Positions 26,421 through 35,179 of a stretch of DNA of 64,000 nt are shown here, piece by piece. The stretch spans positions 246,081-310,080 of the forward strand of contig JAWMQP010000004.1 in assembly GCA_033283335.1 (NCBI GenBank), written 5' to 3'. The notes beneath the pieces were generated by a model. It saw nothing but the letters and a program-made list of their open reading frames with translations. It did no database searches and was not told the origin of the DNA. A program made the translations under genes and the position numbers. Source of the DNA: Pseudomaricurvus sp033283335. GTDB lineage: Bacteria > Pseudomonadota > Gammaproteobacteria > Pseudomonadales > Cellvibrionaceae. Each line of letters begins with the position of its first letter. Positions within the stretch are counted from its first letter, which is position 1.

Positions 26421-27146
26421 TCAGAACAAGGTCACCAGATAGGGCAGGGTCAAGGCGGTAAACGCACCGGTTAACCCCATCGCCAGTGTGGCGAAGGCAC
26501 CGGTGACGGGGTTGACTTCAAAGCCGCGGGCCGTGCCGACGCCATGGGCGTTCAGCCCCAGTACCAGCCCTTGCAGCCGCGGGTCGTGCAGTTGCAACAG
26601 GTAGAACACCAGCGGGCTCAGCAGCACACCGACTACACCGGTAAACACCACCACACCGGTGGTGAGCGTGGGCAGGGCTCCAATGTTTTCGGCAATGCCG
26701 ATGGCAATGGGGGTGGTGACCGATTTGGGGGCCAGGGACAGCAGCACCTTCTCGTCGGCACCCATCAGCCAGGCGATGCCCACGGCACTGGCGCTGGCAA
26801 ATACGGCGCCGACCAGGACCACCGTCAGTACCGGCAGGGCCAGCTTGCGAATGTGGTGGAACTCACGATACAGCGGTACGGCCAAGGCCACCGTGACCGG
26901 ACCCAGCAGAAAATACAGCAGTTGATTGGCGCTGACGTATTCCCGGTAGGAGAGGCGGTTGAGTTTGAGAAACGCGGCAATGGCGATGGCACTGACGGCC
27001 ACCGGATGCACAATCGCCCGGCGACCACAGAAATCGTAAAACCACACGGCCAACTGATACACCGCCAGGGTTAGCAGCAAGCCAAACAGCGGTTTGTGAA
27101 TCAGGTTGGCCCAAAACCCCTGGGCCTGATAGAACAGGTCGTGCAC
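26421..27146 (-). CDS. lrgB: LrgB/CidB family membrane protein
   Basis: 241 residues from a GTG start with GAGGA six bases upstream; the longer open frame runs antisense-like through lrgA in another frame and is not coding. About seven to eight membrane segments, with family signatures LGPVTVALAVPLYR, LAPKSVTTPIAIGIAENIG and GLNAHGVGTARGFEVNPVTGAFA. The family forms holin-like or organic-acid transport systems with LrgA. The gap to lrgA is 35 bases, so the two form an operon. Confidence 0.92.
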   Translation of the reverse strand: MHDLFYQAQGFWANLIHKPLFGLLLTLAVYQLAVWFYDFCGRRAIVHPVAVSAIAIAAFLKLNRLSYREYVSANQLLYFLLGPVTVALAVPLYREFHHIRKLALPVLTVVLVGAVFASASAVGIAWLMGADEKVLLSLAPKSVTTPIAIGIAENIGALPTLTTGVVVFTGVVGVLLSPLVFYLLQLHDPRLQGLVLGLNAHGVGTARGFEVNPVTGAFATLAMGLTGAFTALTLPYLVTLF

Positions 27147-27181
27147 GAACAATCCTCGGTTAAGTGTTCTCGTCCCAGCGC

Positions 27182-27511
27182 TCAGGCCAGGCGCTTGGCC
27201 AGCCAGCCGCTGAACAGCATGGATATAAAGGTGCCGGCCACCATGGCCGCCAGCACCGCTGGCCAGTATTGCTGGATACTGGCTGGCAGGAAGAACAGGC
27301 CCACCCCGGCCGGCAGGAAGAACAGGCTCAGGTGTTGAATCAAGCCCTGGCTGGTCTTGCCCAAATCGTCGGTGGGGCCACCTTTGATCAGCAGCACCAG
27401 CCACAGCAATACCATGCCGGCCACTGGGCCGGGGATCGGGCTGTGCAGGAGTGCCACCAGTGTCTCGCCACAGAGCTGAAAAAACAGCAGGATGATGAAG
27501 CCTTTTAACAT
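27182..27511 (-). CDS. lrgA: LrgA/CidA family holin-like protein
   Basis: 109 residues, four membrane segments, beginning MLKGFIILLFFQLCGETLVALLHSPIPGPVAGM; the segment PIPGPVAGMVLL is the family signature. AGGA lies seven bases before the ATG. The partner lrgB follows, and the last codons of dsbB are 9 bases upstream, so all three may be cotranscribed. The lrgAB pair separates dsbB from algQ, which are adjacent in P. aeruginosa. Confidence 0.9.
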   Translation of the reverse strand: MLKGFIILLFFQLCGETLVALLHSPIPGPVAGMVLLWLVLLIKGGPTDDLGKTSQGLIQHLSLFFLPAGVGLFFLPASIQQYWPAVLAAMVAGTFISMLFSGWLAKRLA

Positions 27512-27519
27512 GGGGTTTC

Positions 27520-28026
27520 CTATCGCTCTGAACGCAGCATTTGCCAGAGGTTGATGCCAATCAGGCCGACGAAGCACACCGCCACCCAGGCCGGCATGCT
27601 GAGGCCGAGAAACATCCAGGAGACGTCAGCACAGTTGCCATCACCTTGCAGCAGCAGGTTGATGGCTTCCTGCAGGGGGAAGTTTTCAAACATGTACGTC
27701 AGCCCCGGACCACAGGCCGGCACCTGATCTTCCGGCAGGTTCTGCAGCCACACATGCCGCAGCGACACCGACAGGCCAAAGCCCGCGGCGACAATGCCCA
27801 GCAGGGCGTAGATCCTGCGGCCCAGCGCAGCCGGGTTGTGAATGGCGGCGATTAGCGCACTCAGCCCCACCAAAAACACAAAAATACGTTGGGTAATGCA
27901 CAGCGGACAGGGAGGCATGTCCATCACATACTGGAAGAACAAGGCGGTCAAGTTTAGGCCGGTGCAGCCGAGAAAGATAAGCAGAAAGGTGGTTCGGATG
28001 CTGAGAAAGGCTGTACGTGAAGTCAA
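27520..28026 (-). CDS. dsbB: Disulfide bond formation protein DsbB (DsbH type)
   Basis: Inner-membrane protein that reoxidises DsbA with quinones. 168 residues, four TM segments. The first redox pair is Cys40-Pro-Leu-Cys43, the second Cys105 and Cys132, so all four cysteines are present. The start appears to be TTG, with GGGGGAT about eight bases upstream. The same gene (dsbH) adjoins algQ in P. aeruginosa. Confidence 0.92.
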   Translation of the reverse strand: MTSRTAFLSIRTTFLLIFLGCTGLNLTALFFQYVMDMPPCPLCITQRIFVFLVGLSALIAAIHNPAALGRRIYALLGIVAAGFGLSVSLRHVWLQNLPEDQVPACGPGLTYMFENFPLQEAINLLLQGDGNCADVSWMFLGLSMPAWVAVCFVGLIGINLWQMLRSER

Positions 28027-28179
28027 GGCGAGTCATCCCCCGGGTATATGGTGCGGCTACACTAGGGGAATTTTACCCTCGGCTCAAGTGATTAGCACGG
28101 CATCCGGCAACTGGCGTCACAGGTTTGTCGACGCCCGGCGCCACCGTTGTCAAAACTTTTATGAAGTAGGGTGCGATTG

Positions 28180-28620
28180 ATGAAAATCCCATCGACCTTG
28201 GCGGCTCTAGGCATGTGCCTGATGGTGCTGATGATTCCCCTGGGGGTGGTGGCTGAAGAGGCGACCGAGACCCAGGATGAGGCGCCGATGCCTCTGCCAC
28301 GGGCTATCTACCTGCCGCTCAAGCCGGCTTTTGTTGTCAACTATGGAGGTCGTGGCCGGCTGCACTACCTTAAGGCCGAAGTGTCGGTGCGCGTGGCCAG
28401 CCCTCGCGGTGCCAATGCCGTACGTCACCATATGCCGTACATTCGCAACCAGCTGATTCTGTTGTTCAGTCGTCAGGGGGAAGAGAACCTGGACAGTCAG
28501 GAGGGAAAGGAGTTGCTGCGACAGGAGACGCATGCGGCCATCGAGGAGATCCTGCTGGCCGAAGAGGGCGTGAGCGAGCTGGTGGAGGTGTACTTCAGCC
28601 AGCTCGTCATCCAGAAGTGA
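28180..28620 (+). CDS. FliL-like membrane/periplasmic protein
   Basis: 146 residues from the ATG preceded by AGGGTG at six bases; a GTG three codons earlier is also open. A signal or anchor segment (LAALGMCLMVLMIPLGVVA) is followed by a periplasmic domain: YLPLKPAFVVNYGGRGRLHYLKAEVSVRV, then a charged helix to LVEVYFSQLVIQK. This pattern resembles the flagellar basal-body FliL domain, but no other flagellar gene is present here, so a motility role is not shown. Stand-alone FliL-like proteins of this type occur near dsbH in pseudomonads. Confidence 0.75.
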   Translation: MKIPSTLAALGMCLMVLMIPLGVVAEEATETQDEAPMPLPRAIYLPLKPAFVVNYGGRGRLHYLKAEVSVRVASPRGANAVRHHMPYIRNQLILLFSRQGEENLDSQEGKELLRQETHAAIEEILLAEEGVSELVEVYFSQLVIQK

Positions 28621-28648
28621 CCGGCGGCAGAGCCGCTCGACCTGGCAA

Positions 28649-29038
28649 TCAGTCTTCTTCGCAACCGGCCTGGTAGGCGTCTGCATCCAGGGCGCTGTCC
28701 AGTTCGGTCAGGTCGCTGGGCTTCACTTTAAAGAACCAGCCGTCGTCGTAAGGGGACTCGTTGACGATTTCGGGGGTTTCTTCCAGGGCTTCGTTGATGG
28801 CAATCACTTCGCCGCTGACCAGGGAATAGATGTCGGAGGCGGCTTTGACCGATTCCACCACGCCAGCTTCTTCACCAGCCGTGACGGTGCTGCCCACTTC
28901 CGGGGTCTCCACATAAACCACGTCGCCAAGGCTGTCCTGGGCGTGGTCGGTAATGCCGATGGTTACAGTTCCGTCGGCTTCAACACGAGCCCACTCGTGG
29001 CTGGACAGGTATTTCAGTTCGCTGCGAACTTCACTCAT
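28649..29038 (-). CDS. gcvH: Glycine cleavage system H protein
   Basis: Lipoyl carrier that shuttles the aminomethyl group among GcvP, GcvT and Lpd. 129 residues, with the lipoyl-lysine at Lys65 in VVESVKAASDIYS and the hallmark GDVVYVETPEVG. GAGGAAG precedes the ATG. No gcvT or gcvP lies in the window, so the H protein is encoded apart from its partners or they lie elsewhere. Convergent with the FliL-like gene. Confidence 0.96.
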   Translation of the reverse strand: MSEVRSELKYLSSHEWARVEADGTVTIGITDHAQDSLGDVVYVETPEVGSTVTAGEEAGVVESVKAASDIYSLVSGEVIAINEALEETPEIVNESPYDDGWFFKVKPSDLTELDSALDADAYQAGCEED

Positions 29039-29367
29039 GGTGTCTTCCTCAAAAGGTCAGTCGATATTCGTTGTCGTGGGCGCTTGGGGCCGGTTCTGTG
29101 CTGCATCGTATCGCTGTGTCGGAGGCCTGTTGGCGTCCGGGATTCGGTTATTTCGTGATCGACATAGCAAAATAGGCGCGTAGTGTACTGATTCGCACCG
29201 AAGGTCGCCATACCAGCATAGCAATATCGCAGCTATCTCTCACATTCAGTTGTCTATAGAGGCTTGATACACTGTGGCGCTTATGTCGTCGATAGCCGCC
29301 TGGCAGCCATCGATGGATACCGTCTGATAGAGCGTAAACACTGATTTGAAAGAGGTTTAGGGCATAT
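29039..29367. other. Intergenic region between gcvH and asmA
   Basis: 329 bases that must hold the divergent promoters of gcvH and the AsmA gene. I looked for a glycine riboswitch on the gcvH side and saw no convincing one. No other repeat or terminator stands out. Confidence 0.35.
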
Positions 29368-31503
29368 ATGGGTGCATTGATACGGTTGTTACTGGGGGTG
29401 TTGGGGTTGTTGGTGGTTGTGGTGGTAGGTGCCATGCTCTACCTGACCCTGGTGTTGGACCCCAATGACTTCCGCGATGACATTGAGCGGTTGGCGGCTG
29501 AACAGGGGGTGCCGTTGCAAATCGGCGGCGACATCCGCTGGCAGTGGTTTCCGGTGTTTGGCCTGAGTGTCGAGGGGGTCAAGGTTGAGGCGGGCAAAGA
29601 ACCGCTGCTGGATGCCCAGCGCCTGGCGGCCTCGGTAGCACTGGTGCCGCTGCTGCAGAAACAGGTCTCCATTGAAGCCATTGAACTCGTGGGGGTGCAG
29701 ATTAATGCCTGGACCGATGCCCAGGGGCGCGGTAACTGGGAGCTGTTGAGCCAGCAGCAAGTCAACTCAGGCTCGGCCTCCAGCGCGGCTCCGGATTCGC
29801 AATCGACGGGGTCGACGATTTCAAGCACGTCGGCGGCCAGTGACACGGCCTCGCCGGTGGATCTGTCGGTGGCGACCCTGCGGGTGACGGACGGTCAGCT
29901 CAGCTACCGGGACGAGGCCAGCGGCAGCCGCGTGCAAGTTTCGGATCTGGACCTGACGGTGGGAGGCTTTGACCTCAGCGGTGCACTGTTTGAGTTGAAA
30001 CAATCGGCCACCCTGCACCTGGATGGCCAGCCGCCATTGCAGGTGCGCAGCCACGGGCAACTGGGTTTCAATCTGGCGCAACAACAACTGCAACTAAAAG
30101 GCATGGGGCTGTCACTGGTGGCCAATCAACTGCCGCTGACCCTGCAGTTGGACGGCAATGTCGCCCTGGAGCCCTTGACCGCCCAGCTGGATGTGGCCTT
30201 GGAGCCTGTGCATCTGGGGCAGTGGTTGACCCAGTTCGGGGTGGCGTTGCCGGAAATGTCCGCCGCCGATGCCCTGGCGCGGGTGTCGCTGGAGTCTCAA
30301 GTGAGCGGTCAGGCCGGGGCCTGGAACCTGAACAACCTGATTGTGAAGCTGGATCAAACCTCCTTCACCGGGCATGCCGGAGTGGACGCGCAAGGTCGTC
30401 TGTCGGTGGCACTGAACGGCGATCGCCTCAACCTGGATCGCTACCTGCCGGTGCCCGCCGCCGATGTGGCGCAGGCCAAAGCGGCGCAGACCAGCTCTCC
30501 TTCAACCAACACCGCGCAAACCAACACCGCGCAGGCCCGCACGACGAAACCATCGGCTGAGTCAGAGAATGCCCTGTTGATGTCCGACGAGCCGCTGCAG
30601 CTGTCGGCCTTGCGCGATCTCAGTGCCCAGTTGTCCTTCAATCTCGACCACATGATCGCCAAAGAGCTGCAGTTCAGCGAGCTGGTCTTCAAAGTGGACG
30701 CCCATGACGGCGTGCTCAAACTGCAGAAACTGGCGGGGCAGGTGGTCGATGGCCAATTTGATTTGCAGGGCCAGCTGGATGCCCGTCAAGCCGCGGCGCA
30801 GCTGAACCTCAACGGTGACCTCAAGGGGCTGGAGCTGAAACCCTTGTTAGCCACGCTGGCTGAAGAAGAGCGCCTGGTCGGCAAGGCCAGTGGCGACCTG
30901 ACGCTCAACACGACCGGCAACAGCCTGCGCCAGCTGCAAAACCGCATGGATGCCAAGCTGCAATTGCAGGCCGATACCCTGGTCTTCAACAGCATCGACA
31001 TTGAGCGCAACGCCTGCGAACTGGCGGCGTTGGTCAACCGCGAAGCCGTGCCCCAGCTGACCTGGAAAGGCCACACCGAACTGCAGGCTGTGACTGCGGC
31101 GCTGGCCCTTAAGGGCACCGAGCTGAAGATTCAGTCGCTGCGGGCGGGGGTGGAAAACCTGGCGCTCAAAGCAGACGGCAAACTGGATTACCTGTCGGGC
31201 AAGTTTGATGTGCCGCTGTCCATTGCCTTCACCGGCGAGGCCGACCGCAGCCGCAAATGCCAGATTCGCGACCGCTGGCGCAACCGCGATCTGCCGCTGC
31301 GCTGCAAAGGCAACCTGGAGGACGTGTCCGCCAAGAGTTGTGGCATCGACAGCAAGCGTATCAATAAACTGCTGGAAGACGAGGCCAAAGACCAGCTCAA
31401 AGACAAACTGCAGGACAAGCTGCTGGAGAAACTCGGCGGCGACAGCGATGACAAAAACGATGCCGTCAAAGGCCTGCTCAACAACCTGTTTAAGAAAGAC
31501 TGA
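29368..31503 (+). CDS. asmA: AsmA family envelope protein
   Basis: 711 residues. One N-terminal TM segment (LLLGVLGLLVVVVVGAMLYLTLV) is followed by DPNDFRDDIERLAAEQGVPLQIGGDIRWQWFPVFGLSVEGVKV, the AsmA start. A long periplasmic beta-rich body has a Ser/Thr/Ala-rich linker near residues 130-165 and another near 370-400. The Lys/Asp-rich tail begins about residue 655. AsmA-like proteins are thought to move phospholipids between membranes. It adjoins mutY, the same order as in pseudomonads. A 17-base duplication spans its stop. Confidence 0.92.
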   Translation: MGALIRLLLGVLGLLVVVVVGAMLYLTLVLDPNDFRDDIERLAAEQGVPLQIGGDIRWQWFPVFGLSVEGVKVEAGKEPLLDAQRLAASVALVPLLQKQVSIEAIELVGVQINAWTDAQGRGNWELLSQQQVNSGSASSAAPDSQSTGSTISSTSAASDTASPVDLSVATLRVTDGQLSYRDEASGSRVQVSDLDLTVGGFDLSGALFELKQSATLHLDGQPPLQVRSHGQLGFNLAQQQLQLKGMGLSLVANQLPLTLQLDGNVALEPLTAQLDVALEPVHLGQWLTQFGVALPEMSAADALARVSLESQVSGQAGAWNLNNLIVKLDQTSFTGHAGVDAQGRLSVALNGDRLNLDRYLPVPAADVAQAKAAQTSSPSTNTAQTNTAQARTTKPSAESENALLMSDEPLQLSALRDLSAQLSFNLDHMIAKELQFSELVFKVDAHDGVLKLQKLAGQVVDGQFDLQGQLDARQAAAQLNLNGDLKGLELKPLLATLAEEERLVGKASGDLTLNTTGNSLRQLQNRMDAKLQLQADTLVFNSIDIERNACELAALVNREAVPQLTWKGHTELQAVTAALALKGTELKIQSLRAGVENLALKADGKLDYLSGKFDVPLSIAFTGEADRSRKCQIRDRWRNRDLPLRCKGNLEDVSAKSCGIDSKRINKLLEDEAKDQLKDKLQDKLLEKLGGDSDDKNDAVKGLLNNLFKKD

Positions 31504-31523
31504 GACTTAAGAAAGACTGAGAC
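31490..31523 (+). repeat. Exact 17-base tandem duplication at the asmA-mutY junction
   Basis: The unit ttaagaaagactgagac occurs twice without gap. The first copy carries the asmA stop codon; the second ends at the base before the mutY GTG. Confidence 0.9.
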
Positions 31524-32588
31524 GTGAACGATTTTTCCCAACGTGTACTGAGCTGGTACGACCAGCATGGCCGCAAGGATCTGCCCTGGCAACAGGGCAT
31601 TACTCCCTACCGGGTGTGGGTGTCGGAGATCATGCTGCAACAGACCCAGGTGACCACGGTCATTCCCTACTTCCAGCGCTTTATGGAGCACTATCCGACC
31701 GTGCAAGCGCTGGCGGCGGCGGCCCAGGACGACGTGCTGCATCTGTGGACCGGCCTCGGTTATTACGCCCGCGCCCGTAACCTGCACAAGTGCGCACAGC
31801 AGGTGGTGGCGGAGTTCGGGGGGGCGTTTCCCACCTCGCTTGAAACGCTGCAAAGCCTGCCGGGGATTGGCCGCTCCACTGCCGGCGCCATTGCCAGCCT
31901 GTCCATGGGGCAAAAGGCGGCCATCCTCGACGGCAACGTCAAGCGGGTACTGGCCCGCCACTACGCCATCGACGGCTGGCCGGGCACCAGCTCGGTACTC
32001 AACCGCCTGTGGCAGGTGGCCGAGGAGCTGACACCGGACAGCCGCTGCAATCACTACACCCAGGCGATGATGGATCTGGGCGCCATGCTCTGCAGCCGCA
32101 GTCGGCCCGATTGCTCCAACTGCCCCTTGCTGGATTCCTGTCAGGCTTATCATCAGGGCAATCCCCAGGCTTACCCGGGCAAGAAACCCAAGAAAGACAA
32201 ACCGGTAAAAGCGGTACAGCTGCTGATGCTGCGCAACCCCGCCGGTGAGTGGCTACTGGAACAGCGCCCGGCGACGGGTATCTGGGGTGGGCTGTGGAGT
32301 TTTCCGGAGGTGGCCATCGACGCCAAGGTGGTCGATCACTGGCAGGACCTGCACGGTCGGGCTATCTGCGTGCAGGAAACCTGGGACAGCTTTCGTCATA
32401 CCTTCAGTCACTACCACCTGGACATCACCCCGGTGGTGGCGGACATCGACACGTCCCTGACCGCCATCGGAGAACGGGCGGTTTGCTGGTATGATGTGCA
32501 CTCGCCCCCAGCCCTGGGCCTGGCAGCACCGGTGAAACTGCTGCTGGACAAGCTGCGCCAGCTGGAACCCCTGGCTGCCGGCGCCTGA
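31524..32588 (+). CDS. mutY: A/G-specific adenine glycosylase MutY
   Basis: Removes adenine opposite 8-oxoguanine; works with MutM, encoded at 5 kb. 354 residues from GTG. The catalytic Glu is in SEIMLQQTQV; the HhH motif LPGIGRSTAGA and the LDGNVKRVLAR aspartate region are present. The iron-sulfur cluster is C-x6-C-x2-C-x5-C (CSRSRPDCSNC...SC). The C-terminal MutT-like domain recognises oxoG. The ribosome-binding site lies inside the duplicated 17-base unit and is weak. Operon asmA-mutY-yggX. Confidence 0.96.
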   Translation: MNDFSQRVLSWYDQHGRKDLPWQQGITPYRVWVSEIMLQQTQVTTVIPYFQRFMEHYPTVQALAAAAQDDVLHLWTGLGYYARARNLHKCAQQVVAEFGGAFPTSLETLQSLPGIGRSTAGAIASLSMGQKAAILDGNVKRVLARHYAIDGWPGTSSVLNRLWQVAEELTPDSRCNHYTQAMMDLGAMLCSRSRPDCSNCPLLDSCQAYHQGNPQAYPGKKPKKDKPVKAVQLLMLRNPAGEWLLEQRPATGIWGGLWSFPEVAIDAKVVDHWQDLHGRAICVQETWDSFRHTFSHYHLDITPVVADIDTSLTAIGERAVCWYDVHSPPALGLAAPVKLLLDKLRQLEPLAAGA

Positions 32589-32628
32589 AATGCGCCGCAC
32601 CACACTCGAATTCAAACAGGATGACGCT

Positions 32629-32904
32629 ATGAGCCGTATGGTCTTCTGCCGCAAATACCAGAAAGAGATGGAAGGACTGGCGGCAGCTCCTTTCCCCGGC
32701 CCGAAGGGCCAGGATGTTTTCGACAATGTTTCCAAGCAGGCCTGGCAGGAATGGCTCCAACACCAGACCATGCTGATCAACGAAAAGCACCTGAATATGA
32801 TGGATATGACCGCCCGCACCTACCTCAGTGAGCAGATGCAAAAGTTTCTGTCAGGGGAAGATTTTGATGCCGCCGACGGCTACGTGGCGCCTGAAAAAAG
32901 TTGA
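32629..32904 (+). CDS. yggX: Fe(II)-trafficking protein YggX
   Basis: 91 residues from the ATG with AGGATG upstream; the frame is open 13 codons earlier but the family starts MSRMVFCRKYQKEMEGL. Conserved LINEKHLNMMDMTAR and the FL region are present, and the conserved Cys is Cys7. The protein protects iron-sulfur clusters and delivers iron under oxidative stress. It follows mutY, as in E. coli and Pseudomonas. Confidence 0.95.
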   Translation: MSRMVFCRKYQKEMEGLAAAPFPGPKGQDVFDNVSKQAWQEWLQHQTMLINEKHLNMMDMTARTYLSEQMQKFLSGEDFDAADGYVAPEKS

Positions 32905-32938
32905 TCCTAAAAAGCATAGAAAAACAGGCGCTTAGGCC

Positions 32939-32967
32939 TTGACTCTGTTTCGAGGAACGGGTTTAAT
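32939..32967 (+). promoter_or_regulatory. Promoter of tRNA-Phe
   Basis: TTGACT and TTTAAT with a 17-base spacer, followed by a GC-rich discriminator (ACGCGCCTC) typical of stable-RNA promoters; the rRNA P1 promoter here has the same GCGCGCCTC. Confidence 0.7.
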
Positions 32968-33008
32968 ACGCGCCTCTCGCAGACACAGCAACGTGTTTCG
33001 CGAACTAT

Positions 33009-33084
33009 GCCCGGATAGCTCAGTCGGTAGAGCAGGGGATTGAAAATCCCCGTGTCGGTGGTTCGATTCCGCCTCCGGGCACCA
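33009..33084 (+). tRNA. tRNA-Phe (anticodon GAA)
   Basis: 76 bases including encoded CCA. The acceptor stem is GCCCGGA/TCCGGGC, the anticodon loop TTGAAAA with anticodon GAA sits between GGGGA/TCCCC arms, and the T arm is GGTGGTTCGATTCCGCC. It has its own promoter and terminator and adjoins the integrative element, as tRNA genes often serve as integration sites. Confidence 0.98.
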
Positions 33085-33116
33085 TATATAAGTTCGGTAA
33101 CATCCGAATATCTCCG

Positions 33117-33143
33117 AAAACCCGCTTTACAGCGGGTTTTTTC
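33117..33143 (+). terminator. Terminator of tRNA-Phe
   Basis: AAAACCCGCT-TTAC-AGCGGGTTTTTT; lies between the tRNA and the integrase side of the element. Confidence 0.9.
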
Positions 33144-33196
33144 GTTTATACCCTGTCCAAAGTAGTCCGATGTATATCCCCTAAATCCATCCATTT

Positions 33197-33219
33197 CGGG
33201 GGCATATCTGGGGGCATAT
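33197..33219 (+). repeat. Left-end double GGGGGCAT repeat
   Basis: Two GGGGGCAT units 12 bases apart (cgggggcatatctgggggcatat), just upstream of the integrase. The same spacing and motif recur at the right end. Probably integrase arm-type binding sites. Confidence 0.6.
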
Positions 33220-33264
33220 CCCCAACTTTGAAAATTTGTGCCCCCACCCGCATTGGAGTTGCTT

Positions 33265-34518
33265 ATGGCGCTTACAGACGTGCGGCTAAGAGGTTTAAAG
33301 CCACAGGACAAGGTTTATCGTCAGGCCGATGAAAAAGGCCTGTATATCGAAGTACACCCGAACGGTTCCATGTATTGGCGCCATAAATACCGCTTTTTGG
33401 GCAAAGAAAAACGTTTGTCGTATGGGGTCTACCCTGAAGTATCTCTAAAAGAAGCTCGCGCCAAACGGGATGCTAATCGCAAGTTGTTAGCAGAAGGGCT
33501 GGATCCAGGGGAAGCCAAAAAACGTGGCTTACTGGAGAGAGAGGCAGTTTACGCCAACAGCTTTGAGGTGATCGCATGGAAATGGTACGACCACAATTCA
33601 CCCGTCTGGGCCACCACCACTGCGAATAAGCGCTCCGCCTTGCTGAAGAATGATCTCATTCCATGGTTGGGCGAAAGGCCGATTGCCGACATCGACGCCC
33701 TCGAACTGCTGAAGGTGCTACGGCGAATTGAGGAGCGTGGTGCCAATGACACGGCGCGCATCGCCAGACAGGTGCTGGCTCAAATCTTCCGTTATGCCCG
33801 CTTAAACCAGCTTTGCTCTCACAACCCCACCATGGATTTGCAGGGGGCCTTGGCGCCCAAGACTACATTCCATCGACCCGCGATTACAGAACCGTTAGCT
33901 TTTGGCAAATTGCTGGTGGCCATTGATCGATATCAGGGGTCGTTTATCGTGCGATCATTGTTAGCGTTGTGTCCCTTATTATTTCAGCGGCCTGGGGAGA
34001 TGATTGCCATGGAGTGGGCGGAGATTGATCTTGAGAATGCCATCTGGAGTTTGCCAAATCACAAAATGAAAATGGGTTTTGCTCACGATGTTCCATTGCC
34101 TGAGCGGGCTGTGGCAATTCTTAAAGATTTATTCCCGCTTACTGGTCGACGGAAATATGTTTTTCCCAACCAGAGAAGCCCGCGCGATAAACATGTCAGC
34201 GCAGCGACCATCAATAACGCATTGCAAAAGTTAGGTATTGATACCAAAACCACACATTGCGCGCATGGTTTTCGCGCTACTGCCCGCACGATGTTGGATG
34301 AGCAGTTAGGCTACCGGGTTGAGTGGATAGAGCACCAATTGGCACATCAAGTAAGGGATCCGTTAGGGCGTGCCTATAACAGAACCACGTTTTTACCAGA
34401 GCGTTATGAAATGATGCAGGCGTGGGCGGATTATTTGCAGGCGTTGAAGTTACAGGTTTTGGGTGGAAATGTTGTGGTAAGACCATTTCGAAAAAACACG
34501 GTTGTTAATATTAGTTAA
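33265..34518 (+). CDS. P4-type tyrosine integrase
   Basis: 417 residues from the ATG with GGAG six bases upstream; a GTG nine codons earlier is open. The N-terminal DUF4102 arm-binding domain begins MALTDVRLRGLKPQDKVYRQADEKGLYIEV; SAM-like core-binding domain about 100-190; catalytic domain about 215-400, with the first Arg in FQRPGEMIAMEWAEID, HGFRATARTML (His-x-x-Arg), and the nucleophile Tyr probably in AYNRTTFLPER. All catalytic residues appear intact. It integrates the element, probably at tRNA-Phe. Confidence 0.93.
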   Translation: MALTDVRLRGLKPQDKVYRQADEKGLYIEVHPNGSMYWRHKYRFLGKEKRLSYGVYPEVSLKEARAKRDANRKLLAEGLDPGEAKKRGLLEREAVYANSFEVIAWKWYDHNSPVWATTTANKRSALLKNDLIPWLGERPIADIDALELLKVLRRIEERGANDTARIARQVLAQIFRYARLNQLCSHNPTMDLQGALAPKTTFHRPAITEPLAFGKLLVAIDRYQGSFIVRSLLALCPLLFQRPGEMIAMEWAEIDLENAIWSLPNHKMKMGFAHDVPLPERAVAILKDLFPLTGRRKYVFPNQRSPRDKHVSAATINNALQKLGIDTKTTHCAHGFRATARTMLDEQLGYRVEWIEHQLAHQVRDPLGRAYNRTTFLPERYEMMQAWADYLQALKLQVLGGNVVVRPFRKNTVVNIS

Positions 34519-35148
34519 TGCTATTGATTTGTTTTTAGTGGTTTAAACTTTGTGGCTGTTTATGTTGGGCTTTTTTGAGTAAGTGTTTTTAATTATTTTT
34601 TAACGCGGCGGTTAATGTTTTTTGGTTTTTTACTGTGGAGTTTTTGGTGAAAACCATGGCTGTGTTATAGGTAATTGAAGTTTTGGTTTTATGAACGGCC
34701 GTGCTGTTATTATTTTGTTTATGCCAAGCTTTATTTTAGAGAGTTAGGTTTTACAGTTTTAAATTATTTATGCCGTTTTTTGCCGGTAATTGGCAATGGA
34801 GGTTTTGATTTTGGCATTCCCCGACGGCACTTCCCCAAAACACGATGAAATATTTATTTTATATTTTTGTTTTTCAGGGATAAATATTTCTCGCTTTCCT
34901 CTTTTTTGGGTATTTCTATCTGATGGCGAAATTTTTTTTCCAAAGGTAGCGTTATTTAAAACTTTATTTATTTTTAATAAGGCTTATATAAAGGTTATAT
35001 ATCGCTTATTTAAATTTAGTTAAAAGATATAGACTTTAAAAATAAAAAATTGCCAACCGTCTGTTTTTTGGGCGTTTTCTTCTAAGGAAAGGATTCATGC
35101 TTTTTTCAAAAGGCTGGTTTTTTTCTGAGGATTAATCTGAATAATAAG
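34519..35148. other. AT-rich noncoding region of the element
   Basis: About 630 bases, strongly T-rich on the plus strand in the first part and AT-rich throughout. An open frame of 77 codons within it is low-complexity and has no ribosome-binding site, so I do not call it. It may hold the alpA promoter region and an untranslated RNA. Confidence 0.5.
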
Positions 35149-35174
35149 TAACTCCAAACAAGTAAATGGAGTTA
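35149..35174 (+). promoter_or_regulatory. Perfect inverted repeat covering the alpA ribosome-binding site
   Basis: TAACTCCA, 10 bases, TGGAGTTA. The right arm contains the GGAG used by the downstream AlpA-like gene, so folding in RNA would hide it. As DNA it could equally be an operator. Confidence 0.5.
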
Positions 35175-35179
35175 TGAAT

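Noticed and set aside
26421..27560. A 379-codon extension of lrgB
   Set aside because: The extra N-terminus overlaps lrgA in another frame and is not protein-like; the GTG at 27146 gives the family length.
29039..29367. Glycine riboswitch upstream of gcvH
   Set aside because: The sequence lacks the paired conserved aptamer segments I would expect.
34790..35023. 77-codon frame in the AT-rich block
   Set aside because: Low-complexity Phe/Ile/Lys composition expected by chance in AT-rich DNA and no good ribosome-binding site.
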